NCBI GenBank assembly: GCA_904419745.1
Contig: CAJFSS010000014.1
Coordinates: forward strand, 1 to 64,000
From: Candidatus Pseudoruminococcus merdavium
Lineage (GTDB): Bacteria > Bacillota > Clostridia > Oscillospirales > Ruminococcaceae
Reading direction: 5' to 3'
DNA: 64,000 nucleotides
The notes beneath the pieces were generated by a model that was not told the DNA's origin, searched no databases, and saw only the letters and a list, made by a program, of their open reading frames with translations. The translations under genes and the position numbers were made by a program. Shown piece after piece: positions 56,078 through 64,000 of the stretch. Numbering within the stretch: the stretch's first letter is position 1; every line of letters starts with the position of its first letter.

Positions 56078-56860
56078 ATGAAGCTTGGAAGGATTGCCGC
56101 CCCAAAAGAAGAGAGCTTTTTCCGGGCAAAGGAACTGGGACTTGAGTTTCTGGAATTCTGTGAAGATGTGAACCGGGACTATGAAGAATTTTTGAAAAAT
56201 GTCCCTGTATTGAAAAGAGTCTCCAGAGAGACCGGTGTAGCCGTGGGCTCCATCGGGAGATGGGGTGCGGAAAAATATGATAGCAAATTCGGCATGATTG
56301 AACAGGAACTCACTGTGTGCAAGCGCTTGATTGATGCGGCCAAAGAACTGGAAAGTCCGGTTTTTGTCACTGGGGTCAATGAAGTACCAGGTCTCTCCTA
56401 TTATCAGAATGTGACCAACGCGATCCAGTTTTTTGAGGAATTGATTGCCTATGCAAAGCCTCGTGGAGTACAGGTCGCTTCTTATAATTGCCGCTGGGCC
56501 AATTTTGTCCATAGCGATCCTGCCTGGACGCTGGTTCACGGGCATCTTGACAGGCTGATGATAAAATATGACACTTCTCATTGTATTTACGCCGGGGGGG
56601 ATTACCTGAAAGAGACAAAAGAATGGGGCTCCCGGTTTGCACATGTCCACATTAAAGGGGCATTGCGGATTGATGGGGAGCGGTTTGACGACCCTCCCGC
56701 CGGTATGGACGAAACCAATTGGGGCGCATTTTTTTCCGCCCTGTATGCAAGCGGTTATGATGGGAATTTGAGTATTGAACCGCATTCTCAGACCTGGAGG
56801 GGGAATCTGGGCGAGAAGGGACTTAAATTTACAATTTCTTATCTTAGGCAATTTTTATAA
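56078..56860 (+). CDS. Sugar phosphate isomerase/epimerase-like TIM barrel, first
   Basis: Xylose isomerase-like barrel of 260 residues. GLEFLEFCEDVNRD at the N-terminus, SYNCRWANFV in the middle (unusual in place of the common HNH/HN-x-x), D-x-S-H as YDTSHCIYAGG, HVHIKGAL (metal-binding His), and EPHSQTW near the C-terminus (Glu). Metal residues are therefore plausibly complete. The longer frame is rejected: GAGGAAG lies before ATG 56078. Role in this cluster unknown; isomerase, epimerase or lyase possible. Confidence 0.85.
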   Translation: MKLGRIAAPKEESFFRAKELGLEFLEFCEDVNRDYEEFLKNVPVLKRVSRETGVAVGSIGRWGAEKYDSKFGMIEQELTVCKRLIDAAKELESPVFVTGVNEVPGLSYYQNVTNAIQFFEELIAYAKPRGVQVASYNCRWANFVHSDPAWTLVHGHLDRLMIKYDTSHCIYAGGDYLKETKEWGSRFAHVHIKGALRIDGERFDDPPAGMDETNWGAFFSALYASGYDGNLSIEPHSQTWRGNLGEKGLKFTISYLRQFL

Positions 56861-56875
56861 ACAGGAGGGGTTAAC

Positions 56876-57625
56876 ATGAAGCTTCCAGTTGCACTACAAC
56901 TTTGGTCTGTCCGAGAGGATATGGCAAAGGATTACAAGGCGACGCTTCGCCGGGTAAAGGAACTTGGGTTTGACGGAGTAGAGTTTGCCGGCTTTTTTGG
57001 CGTTGACGCCCATGAGATGAAAAAGACACTGGATGAACTTGGCCTGAAAGTGGCAGGCAGTCATACTCAGCCAGCGGAACTGGCAGAAAATTTGGATGGG
57101 GTCATTGAGTACAACAAAATCATTGGCAATAAAAATATTGTTGTGGTGGTTTCCTCCCTCAAGCCCTATGACAAACCAGAGGTTGTGGATGAGTTGGTGA
57201 ACCTGCTCAAACCCATGGTGCAAAAGTTGCATGATAATGGGTTACAGCTGCATTATCACAACCATTACCATGAGTTCACAGATCTTGGCGGGGAACTGGC
57301 TCTTGACCGTTTGTACCGCCTGATGCCGGCGGAGGAGATTTCTCCTCAGATCGATACCTATTGGGCTTATTATGCCTGCGGGGATCCTGTGGGAAAACTC
57401 AGGGAATATGGGGATCGGGTGGAACTGATCCATCTCAAAGATGGGGATAAAAACATGGTTTCTGCTCCCATTGGAGAAGGGGAAGTTAATATCCAGCTGG
57501 TGTTGGATACTGCTTGTGAAATTGGAGCACAATGGGTCATCATGGAAGATGAGACCAAAGATCCAAAAGGATTTGATTCCGTTGCCATTGGCATGAAAAA
57601 TTTGAAAGAAAAATACGCATTTTAG
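56876..57625 (+). CDS. Sugar phosphate isomerase/epimerase-like TIM barrel, second
   Basis: Protein of 249 residues from the same superfamily. PVALQLWSVREDMAKD at the N-terminus is the group's signature; GFDGVEFAGFFG, LHYHNHYHEF (His pair), D-T-Y-W with the A/G-x-D-x, ELIHLKDGD and WVIMEDE supply the metal ligands and the catalytic Glu. Closest general description is IolE/2-keto-myo-inositol or sugar epimerase family. AGGAGG precedes ATG 56876. Confidence 0.87.
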   Translation: MKLPVALQLWSVREDMAKDYKATLRRVKELGFDGVEFAGFFGVDAHEMKKTLDELGLKVAGSHTQPAELAENLDGVIEYNKIIGNKNIVVVVSSLKPYDKPEVVDELVNLLKPMVQKLHDNGLQLHYHNHYHEFTDLGGELALDRLYRLMPAEEISPQIDTYWAYYACGDPVGKLREYGDRVELIHLKDGDKNMVSAPIGEGEVNIQLVLDTACEIGAQWVIMEDETKDPKGFDSVAIGMKNLKEKYAF

Positions 57626-57642
57626 TAAGGAGGTATGTGACG

Positions 57643-58608
57643 ATGAAACTTGGAGTATTTACCGTACTGCTTGGCCAGCAGCCGCTGGACAAGGCACTGG
57701 AATATTTACACTCCCTTGGCGTAGAGATGGTGGAAATCGGATGTGCTGGATTCCCTGGGACGGATCATTGTGATCCAAAGGAGCTGCTTGCCGATGAAAA
57801 CAAGCTCAAAGAGTTCCAGGATACCATTGCCCGTCATCAAATGGAAATCAGCGCGCTGAGCTGCCATGGAAATCCTGTCCATCCGGATAAGGAAAAAGCG
57901 AAGATGTATGATGATGGGATTACCAACTGTATTTTGTTGGCTGAAAAGCTTGGTATTCATCAGATCAACACGTTTTCCGGTTGTCCGGGAGACCACGAGG
58001 GCGCCAAATATCCAAACTGGGTTACCTGTCCCTGGCCAGAAGATTTCAGCGAAATACTGGAATACCAGTGGAACGACGTTTTGATCCCCTATTGGAAAGA
58101 CAAAGTTGCATTTGCCAAGGCACATGGCGTCAACAAAATTGCGTTGGAGCTACATCCGGGTTTCTGTGTATACAACACTCACAGTTTGCTCAAACTCAGA
58201 GAAGCAGTTGGACCCGAAATTGGAGCGAACCTGGATCCATCCCATCTGTTTTGGCAGGGAATGGATACTGTAGAAGTTATCAAAGAACTGGGCGATGCAA
58301 TATTCCATTTCCATGCAAAAGATACCCAGTTTGATAAACGCAATGTCGCACTCAATGGTGTATTGGATACCCATCCGTATGCGGATGAAATCCATCGTTC
58401 CTGGATTTTCCGTACCGTCGGCTATGGACATGACTATCAGGAATGGAAGGAAATCATCAGCGCCCTGCGGTTGGTAGGTTATGACTATGCCATCAGCATT
58501 GAACATGAAGACAGCCTGATGAGCATTAACGAAGGCTTGACCAAAGGCGTCCGATTCCTCCAGCAGGTTCTGATTAAGGAAGGAAAGGCAGAGATGTGGT
58601 GGGCTTAA
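57643..58608 (+). CDS. Sugar phosphate isomerase/epimerase-like TIM barrel, third
   Basis: Protein of 321 residues, longer than the two before it. VEMVEIGCAGFPGTDHCDP, ISALSCHGNPVHPD, LELHPGFCVYNT, NLDPSHLFWQG, FHFHAKDTQ and the C-terminal SIEHEDSLMS (Glu) trace the xylose isomerase-like fold with all metal ligands. The C-deglycosidase catalytic subunit (DgpC/CarC type) has this fold and size, but the small partner gene DgpB is missing, so identity is not claimed. ATG 57643 follows GGAGG; GTG 57637 is too near. Confidence 0.87.
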   Translation: MKLGVFTVLLGQQPLDKALEYLHSLGVEMVEIGCAGFPGTDHCDPKELLADENKLKEFQDTIARHQMEISALSCHGNPVHPDKEKAKMYDDGITNCILLAEKLGIHQINTFSGCPGDHEGAKYPNWVTCPWPEDFSEILEYQWNDVLIPYWKDKVAFAKAHGVNKIALELHPGFCVYNTHSLLKLREAVGPEIGANLDPSHLFWQGMDTVEVIKELGDAIFHFHAKDTQFDKRNVALNGVLDTHPYADEIHRSWIFRTVGYGHDYQEWKEIISALRLVGYDYAISIEHEDSLMSINEGLTKGVRFLQQVLIKEGKAEMWWA

Positions 58609-58642
58609 CCTTAGTCCTCCCGTGAAACCGGTATTGACGCTT

Positions 58643-58668
58643 TACCAGGATTGCCCCCAATCCTGGTA
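58643..58668 (+). other. Hairpin after the TIM-barrel cluster
   Basis: TACCAGGATT (58643-58652) pairs with AATCCTGGTA (58659-58668); no T run follows, so it may protect the mRNA 3' end. Confidence 0.45.
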
Positions 58669-58714
58669 GTGGTGTGGATGCTGGAACGATATAGATGTAC
58701 CCGACCAGTACAAA

Positions 58715-58748
58715 AACCCCCTCCCTTTATAAACGAAGGGAGGGGGTT
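58715..58748. terminator. Bidirectional terminator of the sugar cluster and the zinc-ribbon gene
   Basis: AACCCCCTCCCTT (58715-58727) pairs with AAGGGAGGGGGTT (58736-58748). Serves the convergent genes on both sides. Confidence 0.8.
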
Positions 58749-58758
58749 CCTATATTAA

Positions 58759-59529
58759 CTATTTGCTCAATGCAAAGGAGCTTATAAGCGTGCCATCCGT
58801 TTCGATGAAATTGAAATGATAGGCGGCGTCTGGACGGATCTCAAAGGAGAGAGCGCCGGCAACAGCCTCATTTGCTTCAATCTGAATAGAAGTTTTTTCG
58901 CTACCCATTTCGGAATAGGGGTATATTTTTTCCCCAGTAGCATCCTCTGTCAAATAAAAATTAGAGGAAGAAAGCGTTATAGTTCTATCCTGCGTGTTAA
59001 TGATATTCAGTCCTACTTCTACAAATTGCCCATCCATGAGCAGAAATCCCAGATCTTCTCCCGTGCCATATGTCAGAGAGGTAATCAAGATTTTTGCATT
59101 GGTGTGGACAAGCCCGTTTGGTTCATCTTGGGAATCGGAGTATCCCCCGTTGTCCTGATACCATTGGTTAGGATGTGTTGCAGACCTTTCTGAGGAGAGA
59201 ATTCCAAAACCAAAAAGCAGAACAAGCACTACAAAAATCAAAATCAGGACAGATCCCAATACAATTCCTACCATTCCCCAAACAGGGAATTTCTTTTTTT
59301 GCGGAGGGATTCCGTAGCTCTGCTGTGGAACACGGTCGGAAAGCGGAGCTCCGCATGAGGTGCAGAACAGTTGTTCTTTCATGGAGATCCGGGCGCCGCA
59401 GCGAGTACAGTACCGATTCTCAGAAGTAGCCTGCTGAGGATGGGGGAGAAGAGAAACCTGGCAGAGTGGGCAGATGCCCGGCGCGTCAAAATGTTTCCCA
59501 CAGTGGGGGCAAAAATAGGAAAAGGCCAT
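58759..59529 (-). CDS. Zinc-ribbon membrane protein, DUF4352-like
   Basis: Protein of 256 residues: two zinc-ribbon motifs (CPHCGK...CPLC at 8-23; CTRCGAR...CTSCGAP at about 41-62), one helix (about 85-110), and an extracellular beta domain (about 140-256) resembling DUF4352, a domain in telokin-like lipoproteins. Function unknown; such proteins are frequent in Clostridia. ATG 59529 follows AAAGGCGG. Convergent with the sugar cluster. Confidence 0.78.
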   Translation of the reverse strand: MAFSYFCPHCGKHFDAPGICPLCQVSLLPHPQQATSENRYCTRCGARISMKEQLFCTSCGAPLSDRVPQQSYGIPPQKKKFPVWGMVGIVLGSVLILIFVVLVLLFGFGILSSERSATHPNQWYQDNGGYSDSQDEPNGLVHTNAKILITSLTYGTGEDLGFLLMDGQFVEVGLNIINTQDRTITLSSSNFYLTEDATGEKIYPYSEMGSEKTSIQIEANEAVAGALSFEIRPDAAYHFNFIETDGTLISSFALSK

Positions 59530-59638
59530 TTTTTCACCGCCTTTTATTTACAAATAGTAATATTTTTTTATTAATAAACAAATTTAGACCTTCTTTTTCC
59601 ATTGTAACACAGAAAAAAGAAGGTCTGCAAGTTCTTCC

Positions 59639-61084
59639 CTATATTTTTACAAACTCCAGCAAATCCAATACCTGCTGACGGTTGAGGTTCTTAACATGGT
59701 GGACTTTTTGTGCCTCCGAAATGGTGTAGATTTTCACATCACAGGCGTCATCGAAATGCTGCAACATGCTTTGGCGCAGTAAAACGGCATTGATATGCTG
59801 TTTGGGGATACAAACGGTATGAAGAACAAAAAAGCGGGAGTATTTCATGTACACGTTTTTCCCATCATAGGCGATTCCGCTGGTTCTAAAATCCATCAGG
59901 CGTACCAGCATCAGCCAATAGGAAGGAATGGCAAGCATAAAACCGATAAACCCAATAGTTTCGGCCCAGTCTGGAAGTAAATTGCATAATACAATGGTCC
60001 CAATGGGCACAAGTAGACAGGGCCAAAGAGGATCCATAATAAATTTGAAAATGGCTCCAAAATTCGGACGGAGTGTAACCGCTTTGCTCGGGAATTCTGG
60101 CAGCAAGGTTGACATGGCATCCTCCAGTTCATTTTTCCCGGCGCAGGGGATAATTGCGGAGATATCATTTTTATTTTTGCCAAGTCCAATACAATGGGCA
60201 TATACGGAATACAATCCCAAGAGCTTCATCATGGGGGTCTGACGAATATCCGTATAATTGATTTTGGAAATATCAACCGCATTTGTACGCCTTGTAAAGA
60301 ATCCACCTGATATATACAAACTGTATTGTAAGCGAAGCACTTCAAAGTTGATATGACGGAGAAAGTTCATTGAAAAAGAGATTAGATACCCCACAATTAC
60401 AACCATTGCAAGGAAGGTTGCGATGGGGGGAATCAAGACCGCAAGTAATTTTGCAAGCTGTTCCATTGTGGTGAAAATCTGCTGCTGCAGTTCCTCACCT
60501 ACCAGGGAACCGGCATTGGAAAACAAGGTAGAACAGAAGATGACCCCGACAAAGGAATTGGAAGTAAAGAGGGAAAGCAGCATTAAATAAAATACTTTGG
60601 GTTTATAAAATCTGTTTAAATACTGACTGTTATTACTTTTTTGGCCATGAAAATGCAAAATCCGGCTGCACTCCGCATTGCTCAGGGTGATTTTTAGATC
60701 CGGGATATTAAAGCTGCCGGCAGCGGTATCTACACGAACATGGACTGCTTTAAAAGGGCGCAGCCACCAGCTGTGTTCAAAGGATAACGTCGTATAACAG
60801 CGGGAAGGGATGAAAAAGGAATTCCGGACAAGGACACCGCGGCGAACCAGGATTCCCCTGCGGTAGACCGTATAGCGGAAAAAGGCCCACTCCAGAATGG
60901 AAGCAGCAACCATAATAAAGACAATCAGCAAATCGAACCAGGCGCCTTCCAGCCACTCATACAGAGAACCGCCGAAAATGGCGTATAAAAACCCACGGAG
61001 TAATGGAATAATCAGCAAAAATAAAAACCGAGAAAGGTTTTCAAATATCATAATAGGATGAGGGTGCCGCGTTTGATCGCTCAT
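59639..61084 (-). CDS. Bacterial PH-domain membrane protein, YdbT-like
   Basis: Protein of 481 residues with five to six helices and bPH2 (DUF304) segments: YRRGILVRRGVLVRNSFFIPSR, SGGFFTRRTNAVDISKI and the C-terminal YSRFFVLHTVCIPKQHIN, the repeated basic-turn/strand pattern of the domain. Layout matches YdbT, which acts with YdbS; in Bacillus they are linked to envelope stress and resistance. Overlaps the YdbS-like gene by four bases. Confidence 0.85.
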   Translation of the reverse strand: MSDQTRHPHPIMIFENLSRFLFLLIIPLLRGFLYAIFGGSLYEWLEGAWFDLLIVFIMVAASILEWAFFRYTVYRRGILVRRGVLVRNSFFIPSRCYTTLSFEHSWWLRPFKAVHVRVDTAAGSFNIPDLKITLSNAECSRILHFHGQKSNNSQYLNRFYKPKVFYLMLLSLFTSNSFVGVIFCSTLFSNAGSLVGEELQQQIFTTMEQLAKLLAVLIPPIATFLAMVVIVGYLISFSMNFLRHINFEVLRLQYSLYISGGFFTRRTNAVDISKINYTDIRQTPMMKLLGLYSVYAHCIGLGKNKNDISAIIPCAGKNELEDAMSTLLPEFPSKAVTLRPNFGAIFKFIMDPLWPCLLVPIGTIVLCNLLPDWAETIGFIGFMLAIPSYWLMLVRLMDFRTSGIAYDGKNVYMKYSRFFVLHTVCIPKQHINAVLLRQSMLQHFDDACDVKIYTISEAQKVHHVKNLNRQQVLDLLEFVKI

Positions 61085-61557
61085 GGTTTTTCCTCCTCAT
61101 GACTATCTGGGCGGCGAAAGACGCTTTTGGAAACCGGGGATAACAGGTCTTTAAGCTCATAGGCACGGTGTTGATCAAAAGAAGAAAGCCAAATGGTATA
61201 TCCCGCACACCGTATTTGAATAGAGCACATCTCCATGGTGGATTGGAGTGGGAAGGTGATTATTTCTACATATTGAATGGAAGAAAGGGGAGCATAGCGG
61301 AGACGGGTATAGATTACTCCGCTTTTTACTGTAAGCAGTTCTTTTGAAAACTGGATTTTCAGCCGCCGAAATTTGACAGGATAATAAAAAATGGAGAAAA
61401 AAAGATAGGCAAGGCCCCAGGCCAGGGTAAAAATTGACCAAAGGAGGCGATAGTGCCCAAACGTCGCAATAGAAGCTACCGCAAAGGGCAGAATAATACC
61501 AATCAGACGGATCTCCCAGTACAACAGGGCGCGTGGGGAGGGAGAAAGTGAATACAT
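61081..61557 (-). CDS. Bacterial PH-domain membrane protein, YdbS-like
   Basis: Protein of 158 residues with two helices (about 15-58) and one bPH2 domain (KIQFSKELLTVKSGVIY, RYAPLSSIQYVEI, CAGYTIWLSSFD). Partner of the YdbT-like protein, with which it shares an ATGA overlap. GAGGT precedes ATG 61557. A leader of about 310 bases precedes it. Confidence 0.85.
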   Translation of the reverse strand: MYSLSPSPRALLYWEIRLIGIILPFAVASIATFGHYRLLWSIFTLAWGLAYLFFSIFYYPVKFRRLKIQFSKELLTVKSGVIYTRLRYAPLSSIQYVEIITFPLQSTMEMCSIQIRCAGYTIWLSSFDQHRAYELKDLLSPVSKSVFRRPDSHEEEKP

Positions 61558-61867
61558 GCGGATACCTCGTTTCCTCCAATAGAATCAAGCCCCTGTATGA
61601 AAACATGCAGGGGTTTAGAAATGGTATGGCACGGAAAGATTTCCAGTTTTGAAAATAAGCAACACCGTAAGCATCACGGGGTGCAATATGCAGTTTATCC
61701 GCTGCCGGAGATTTTCTTGTTCTGATATTCCACGACACCGTGATATCGATATAGATAAGCTGTAGACAACCGATAGGAGATGCCGCGCACGCTCCTTTTC
61801 GTAGGCAGCAAAAAAGGAAAATGGACCGCGATGGAGCTGGATGCCAGTATATTTTAGAAAGTGTTAT
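61558..61867 (-). promoter_or_regulatory. Long 5' leader of the YdbS/YdbT operon
   Basis: No gene is convincing in this stretch. Hairpins seen on the minus strand include AGGAG/CTCCT near 61773-61795 and CCCCTG/CAGGGG near 61587-61616, the latter about 30 bases before the ribosome binding site. No known riboswitch was recognised. A minus-strand frame through 61738 has no ribosome binding site and overlaps ydbS. Confidence 0.4.
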
Positions 61868-61873
61868 ATTAAT

Positions 61874-61902
61874 ATTTTACCATACAATTCCTGTGGATTC
61901 AA
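61874..61902 (-). promoter_or_regulatory. Promoter of the YdbS/YdbT operon
   Basis: Minus-strand TTGAAT (61897-61902), 17 bases, TAAAAT (61874-61879); its -35 is inside the last codons of ldh. Confidence 0.6.
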
Positions 61903-62888
61903 TTTTTACCGTTCGGCAGGTTTCGTGTTTTTGGCGGTGTAAGTGACAGAGATGAATATAAGTCCATTAGTGCCTGAAAAGATTTTTCGAGTTTGGAAAG
62001 CTCTTTTTCCGACAGGGGAAGGGTGAGAATTTCCCGGACGCCGTTTCTGGAAAGAATACAGGGTAGTCCCAGATAAGTTCCCGATAGACCATATTCCCCC
62101 TGCAGCATGGCGGATACAGTCAGCACGCAGTTTTCATCGCCAAAAATGGCTTTGGTAATCCGCACCATTGCCATTCCTATCCCATAATAAGTGGCATTTT
62201 TTGCTTCAATGATTTTATAGGCCGCCCCGCGTACTTCCTCTTCAATGGACTGCATTTGAGAATAGGAGCAGGATGGGAGCTGTTCACATAAATCAAGGAT
62301 TGGACGGGTGGCAAGCATGGCCTGCGACCAGGGTACAAATTCACTGTCCCCATGTTCCCCTACAACGTAGGCGTGCATGTTGCGGGGGTCCACTTGAAAA
62401 TAATCCCCAAGCAAATAGCGCAGCCGGGCAGTGTCCAGTGCGGTTCCTGTACCAATGACGCGGGAGGCAGGAAACCCGGAGAGAGTGTGGGTGATATGGG
62501 TCATGATATCCACTGGGTTTGTAGCAACCAAAAAGATCCCATGAAACCCAGAGGAGAGGACAGGCTCAATGATGGAGGAGAAAACCTCCGCATTTCTGGA
62601 AAGCAGGTCCAGTCTGGTCTCTCCCGGTTTTTGTGCAACTCCGGCACAGATGGCGACGATGTCTGCATCTTTGCAGTCTGTATAATCCCCGGCATAGATT
62701 TTCATATGCGAACCGGAGAATGCAAGCCCATGATTTAAATCCATGGCCTCCCCTATGGCGCGCTTGTGATTAATGTCAATCAGGACAAGTTTGTCGCAGG
62801 CGTTTTGATTGAGCAGGGCATAAGCATAGCTCATCCCTACCATTCCAGTGCCGACCAAAACCACTTTTCTGGAATCCGGTGATGGCAT
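61899..62888 (-). CDS. ldh: L-lactate dehydrogenase
   Basis: Reduces pyruvate to L-lactate, reoxidising NADH; 329 residues. Rossmann GTGMVG at 13-18, specificity residue Gln86 (AGVAQKPGETRLDL, Gln marks LDH rather than malate dehydrogenase), Arg92, Arg155 region (DTARLR) and catalytic His179 in GEHGDSEFV. Start ATG 62888 follows GTAGGAGG. Monocistronic, divergent from hemA. Confidence 0.93.
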   Translation of the reverse strand: MPSPDSRKVVLVGTGMVGMSYAYALLNQNACDKLVLIDINHKRAIGEAMDLNHGLAFSGSHMKIYAGDYTDCKDADIVAICAGVAQKPGETRLDLLSRNAEVFSSIIEPVLSSGFHGIFLVATNPVDIMTHITHTLSGFPASRVIGTGTALDTARLRYLLGDYFQVDPRNMHAYVVGEHGDSEFVPWSQAMLATRPILDLCEQLPSCSYSQMQSIEEEVRGAAYKIIEAKNATYYGIGMAMVRITKAIFGDENCVLTVSAMLQGEYGLSGTYLGLPCILSRNGVREILTLPLSEKELSKLEKSFQALMDLYSSLSLTPPKTRNLPNGKN

Positions 62889-63077
62889 AGTGGATACCTC
62901 CTACTAAAAAGTTTGATTTGTATCTTTTGCTTTATTTTATCCAGGATTCTGGATTTCATAACAGGATACTGATTTTTACGGGCATTTCATCCGGATGAAA
63001 TAGGATGGTATCAGAAAGACAATGACGCATTTCCTTTTTTCAATTACCGGGTTTGGAAATTGCGATACCTGCTTTTC
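62889..63077. promoter_or_regulatory. Divergent ldh-hemA region with two palindromes
   Basis: ATTTCATCCGGATGAAAT (62984-63001) is a perfect 18-base palindrome, and ATCCAG/CTGGAT (62939-62954) lies in the likely ldh promoter. The 18-base site is between both promoters and could regulate both. Confidence 0.55.
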
Positions 63078-63106
63078 TTGTATTCGCGGGATGGAAACCG
63101 TATAAT
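63078..63106 (+). promoter_or_regulatory. Promoter of hemA
   Basis: TTGTAT (63078-63083), 17 bases, TATAAT (63101-63106), 33 bases before the hemA start. Confidence 0.7.
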
Positions 63107-63139
63107 GAAAAGTGCAAGAAAAGGAAAGGGCGGAGCGCC

Positions 63140-64000
63140 ATGCAATTTGGGATTATTGGAATCAGCTACCGGCAAGCGCCGATTGAAGTACGGGATAGAG
63201 CCGCTTTCAGCGATTCAAAAAAAATTGAATTTTATGACCGTCTGCGGGAACAGGGAATTTGCCAGGCGGTGATTCTTTCCACCTGTAACCGCAGTGAGGT
63301 GTCCTTTCTCATGGCCGACGAAAAAGAGTCGGCCGTGGTGAAAGAGGAATTTCTTTTGCAATGCGGTTCTCCGGAACTAAAAGAATACCTGTTTGAGAAA
63401 AAAGGAGAAGAGGCGCTCCACTATCTGTTTTGCGTAGCTGCGGGGCTGGATTCCCTGGTTGTTGGGGAAGACCAGATTTTAGGCCAGGTGCAAAGCGCAT
63501 TGGACTTTTCCCGCAGGGTTGGCGGTTGTGGGAAGCAGATGAATCGGATTTTTCTGGACGCCATCACCTGTGCCAAGAAAATTAAAACGCAACTGAAAAT
63601 TAGTGAACATCCGATTTCCATTTGCTATATCGGAATGAAATGTCTGGCAAAGGCCTGTAAAATAGAAGGAAAGACAGCGCTTGTGATTGGAAGCGGAAAG
63701 ATGGCCGCTCTGGCGCTTACTTATTTGCGCGACATGCAGGCAAAACAGATTTATCTGTGTAACCGCAGTATGGAACATGCGCTCACTTTAAAAGGGGAAG
63801 AGGAGCGGATTTGTGTTCTTCCCTTTGCACAGCGTTATTCAGTGATGGACAAATGCGATATTGTGGTCAGTGCGACGGCCTCTCCACATCTGGTGGTGCG
63901 GCAGGAACAGATGGGTAAGCGGGAGCATTCCCTGTATCTGCTCGATCTGGCGACGCCGAGAGATATTGACCCCACGCTTGCAGAGGAAGAAGGGGTACAA
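63140..64000 (+). CDS. hemA: Glutamyl-tRNA reductase, partial
   Basis: First enzyme of C5 tetrapyrrole synthesis, reducing Glu-tRNA to glutamate semialdehyde. 287 codons are open from ATG 63140 to the window edge with no stop. SYRQAPIEVRD at the N-terminus, LSTCNRSEV with catalytic Cys49, GEDQILGQV and the NADPH motif IGSGKMA are clear. AAAGGGCGGAG precedes the start. About 130 residues should be missing. In anaerobes it usually heads a siroheme or cobalamin operon. Confidence 0.93.
   Translation, partial: MQFGIIGISYRQAPIEVRDRAAFSDSKKIEFYDRLREQGICQAVILSTCNRSEVSFLMADEKESAVVKEEFLLQCGSPELKEYLFEKKGEEALHYLFCVAAGLDSLVVGEDQILGQVQSALDFSRRVGGCGKQMNRIFLDAITCAKKIKTQLKISEHPISICYIGMKCLAKACKIEGKTALVIGSGKMAALALTYLRDMQAKQIYLCNRSMEHALTLKGEEERICVLPFAQRYSVMDKCDIVVSATASPHLVVRQEQMGKREHSLYLLDLATPRDIDPTLAEEEGVQ

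Noticed and set aside
61175-61738. Minus-strand frame of 187 codons over ydbS and its leader
   Set aside because: Overlaps the clear ydbS gene in another frame and lacks a ribosome binding site; a decayed gene cannot be excluded for 61,560-61,738 but has no family resemblance.

Overview
The window is ordinary chromosomal DNA of a low-to-moderate GC Firmicute, most likely an anaerobic Clostridia of the Oscillospirales/Ruminococcaceae type, spanning its replication origin. The reasons are the Bacillus/Clostridium-type gene order dnaA-dnaN-rlbA-recF-remB-gyrB-gyrA on one side and rpmH-rnpA-yidD-yidC-jag-mnmE-mnmG-rsmG-noc-parA-parB on the other, a T-box leader, strong sigma-A promoters, AGGAGG ribosome binding sites with many TTG starts, and Fe-S enzymes typical of anaerobes. 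The genus assignment is inference. I see no insertion sequence, prophage, CRISPR array or plasmid feature.

Left part (1-18 kb): rpsI and rplM (minus), a TtcA-like PP-loop protein, a ferredoxin-tailed aldo/keto reductase, guaB with a structured leader, a small membrane protein, a MarR regulator driving a heterodimeric ABC exporter, an SDR/DRTGG-like pair, two Nudix hydrolases, an orphan protein that resembles the uracil-DNA glycosylase fold, and the aspS-hisS operon behind a T-box.

Middle (18-40 kb, almost all minus strand): mgsA and a lone minD-like gene, the elongasome genes mrdA-mreD-mreC-mreB, maf, dut, a U32 peptidase and zapA, a divergent DUF3592-like gene, then gyrA, two YcxB-like membrane proteins, gyrB, remB, recF, rlbA, dnaN and dnaA. 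The flanks of dnaA (about 37,990-40,258) hold DnaA-box-like sequences and are the likely oriC. Transcription polarity switches here, as expected for an origin.

Right part (40-64 kb, mostly plus strand): rpmH to parB with two parS sites between noc and parA and a third parS-like core buried in the jag-mnmE terminator; an acyl-ACP thioesterase and a flavin reductase; tRNA-Met and tRNA-Glu; a HAAS-domain/DUF4097-like pair; a LacI-controlled cluster of one Gfo/Idh/MocA oxidoreductase and three TIM-barrel sugar isomerase/epimerase-like proteins; a zinc-ribbon membrane protein; a YdbS/YdbT-like bPH2 pair; ldh; and the start of hemA, which runs off the right edge.

Most of the window is housekeeping. 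The parts with least precedent are the LacI-oxidoreductase-triple TIM-barrel cluster (possible keto-sugar or glycoside chemistry), the two YcxB-like proteins between gyrB and gyrA, the minD without minC or minE nearby, the parS-like element in a terminator hairpin, and several structured leaders and palindromic operators. All positions were read by eye; no database or folding program was run.
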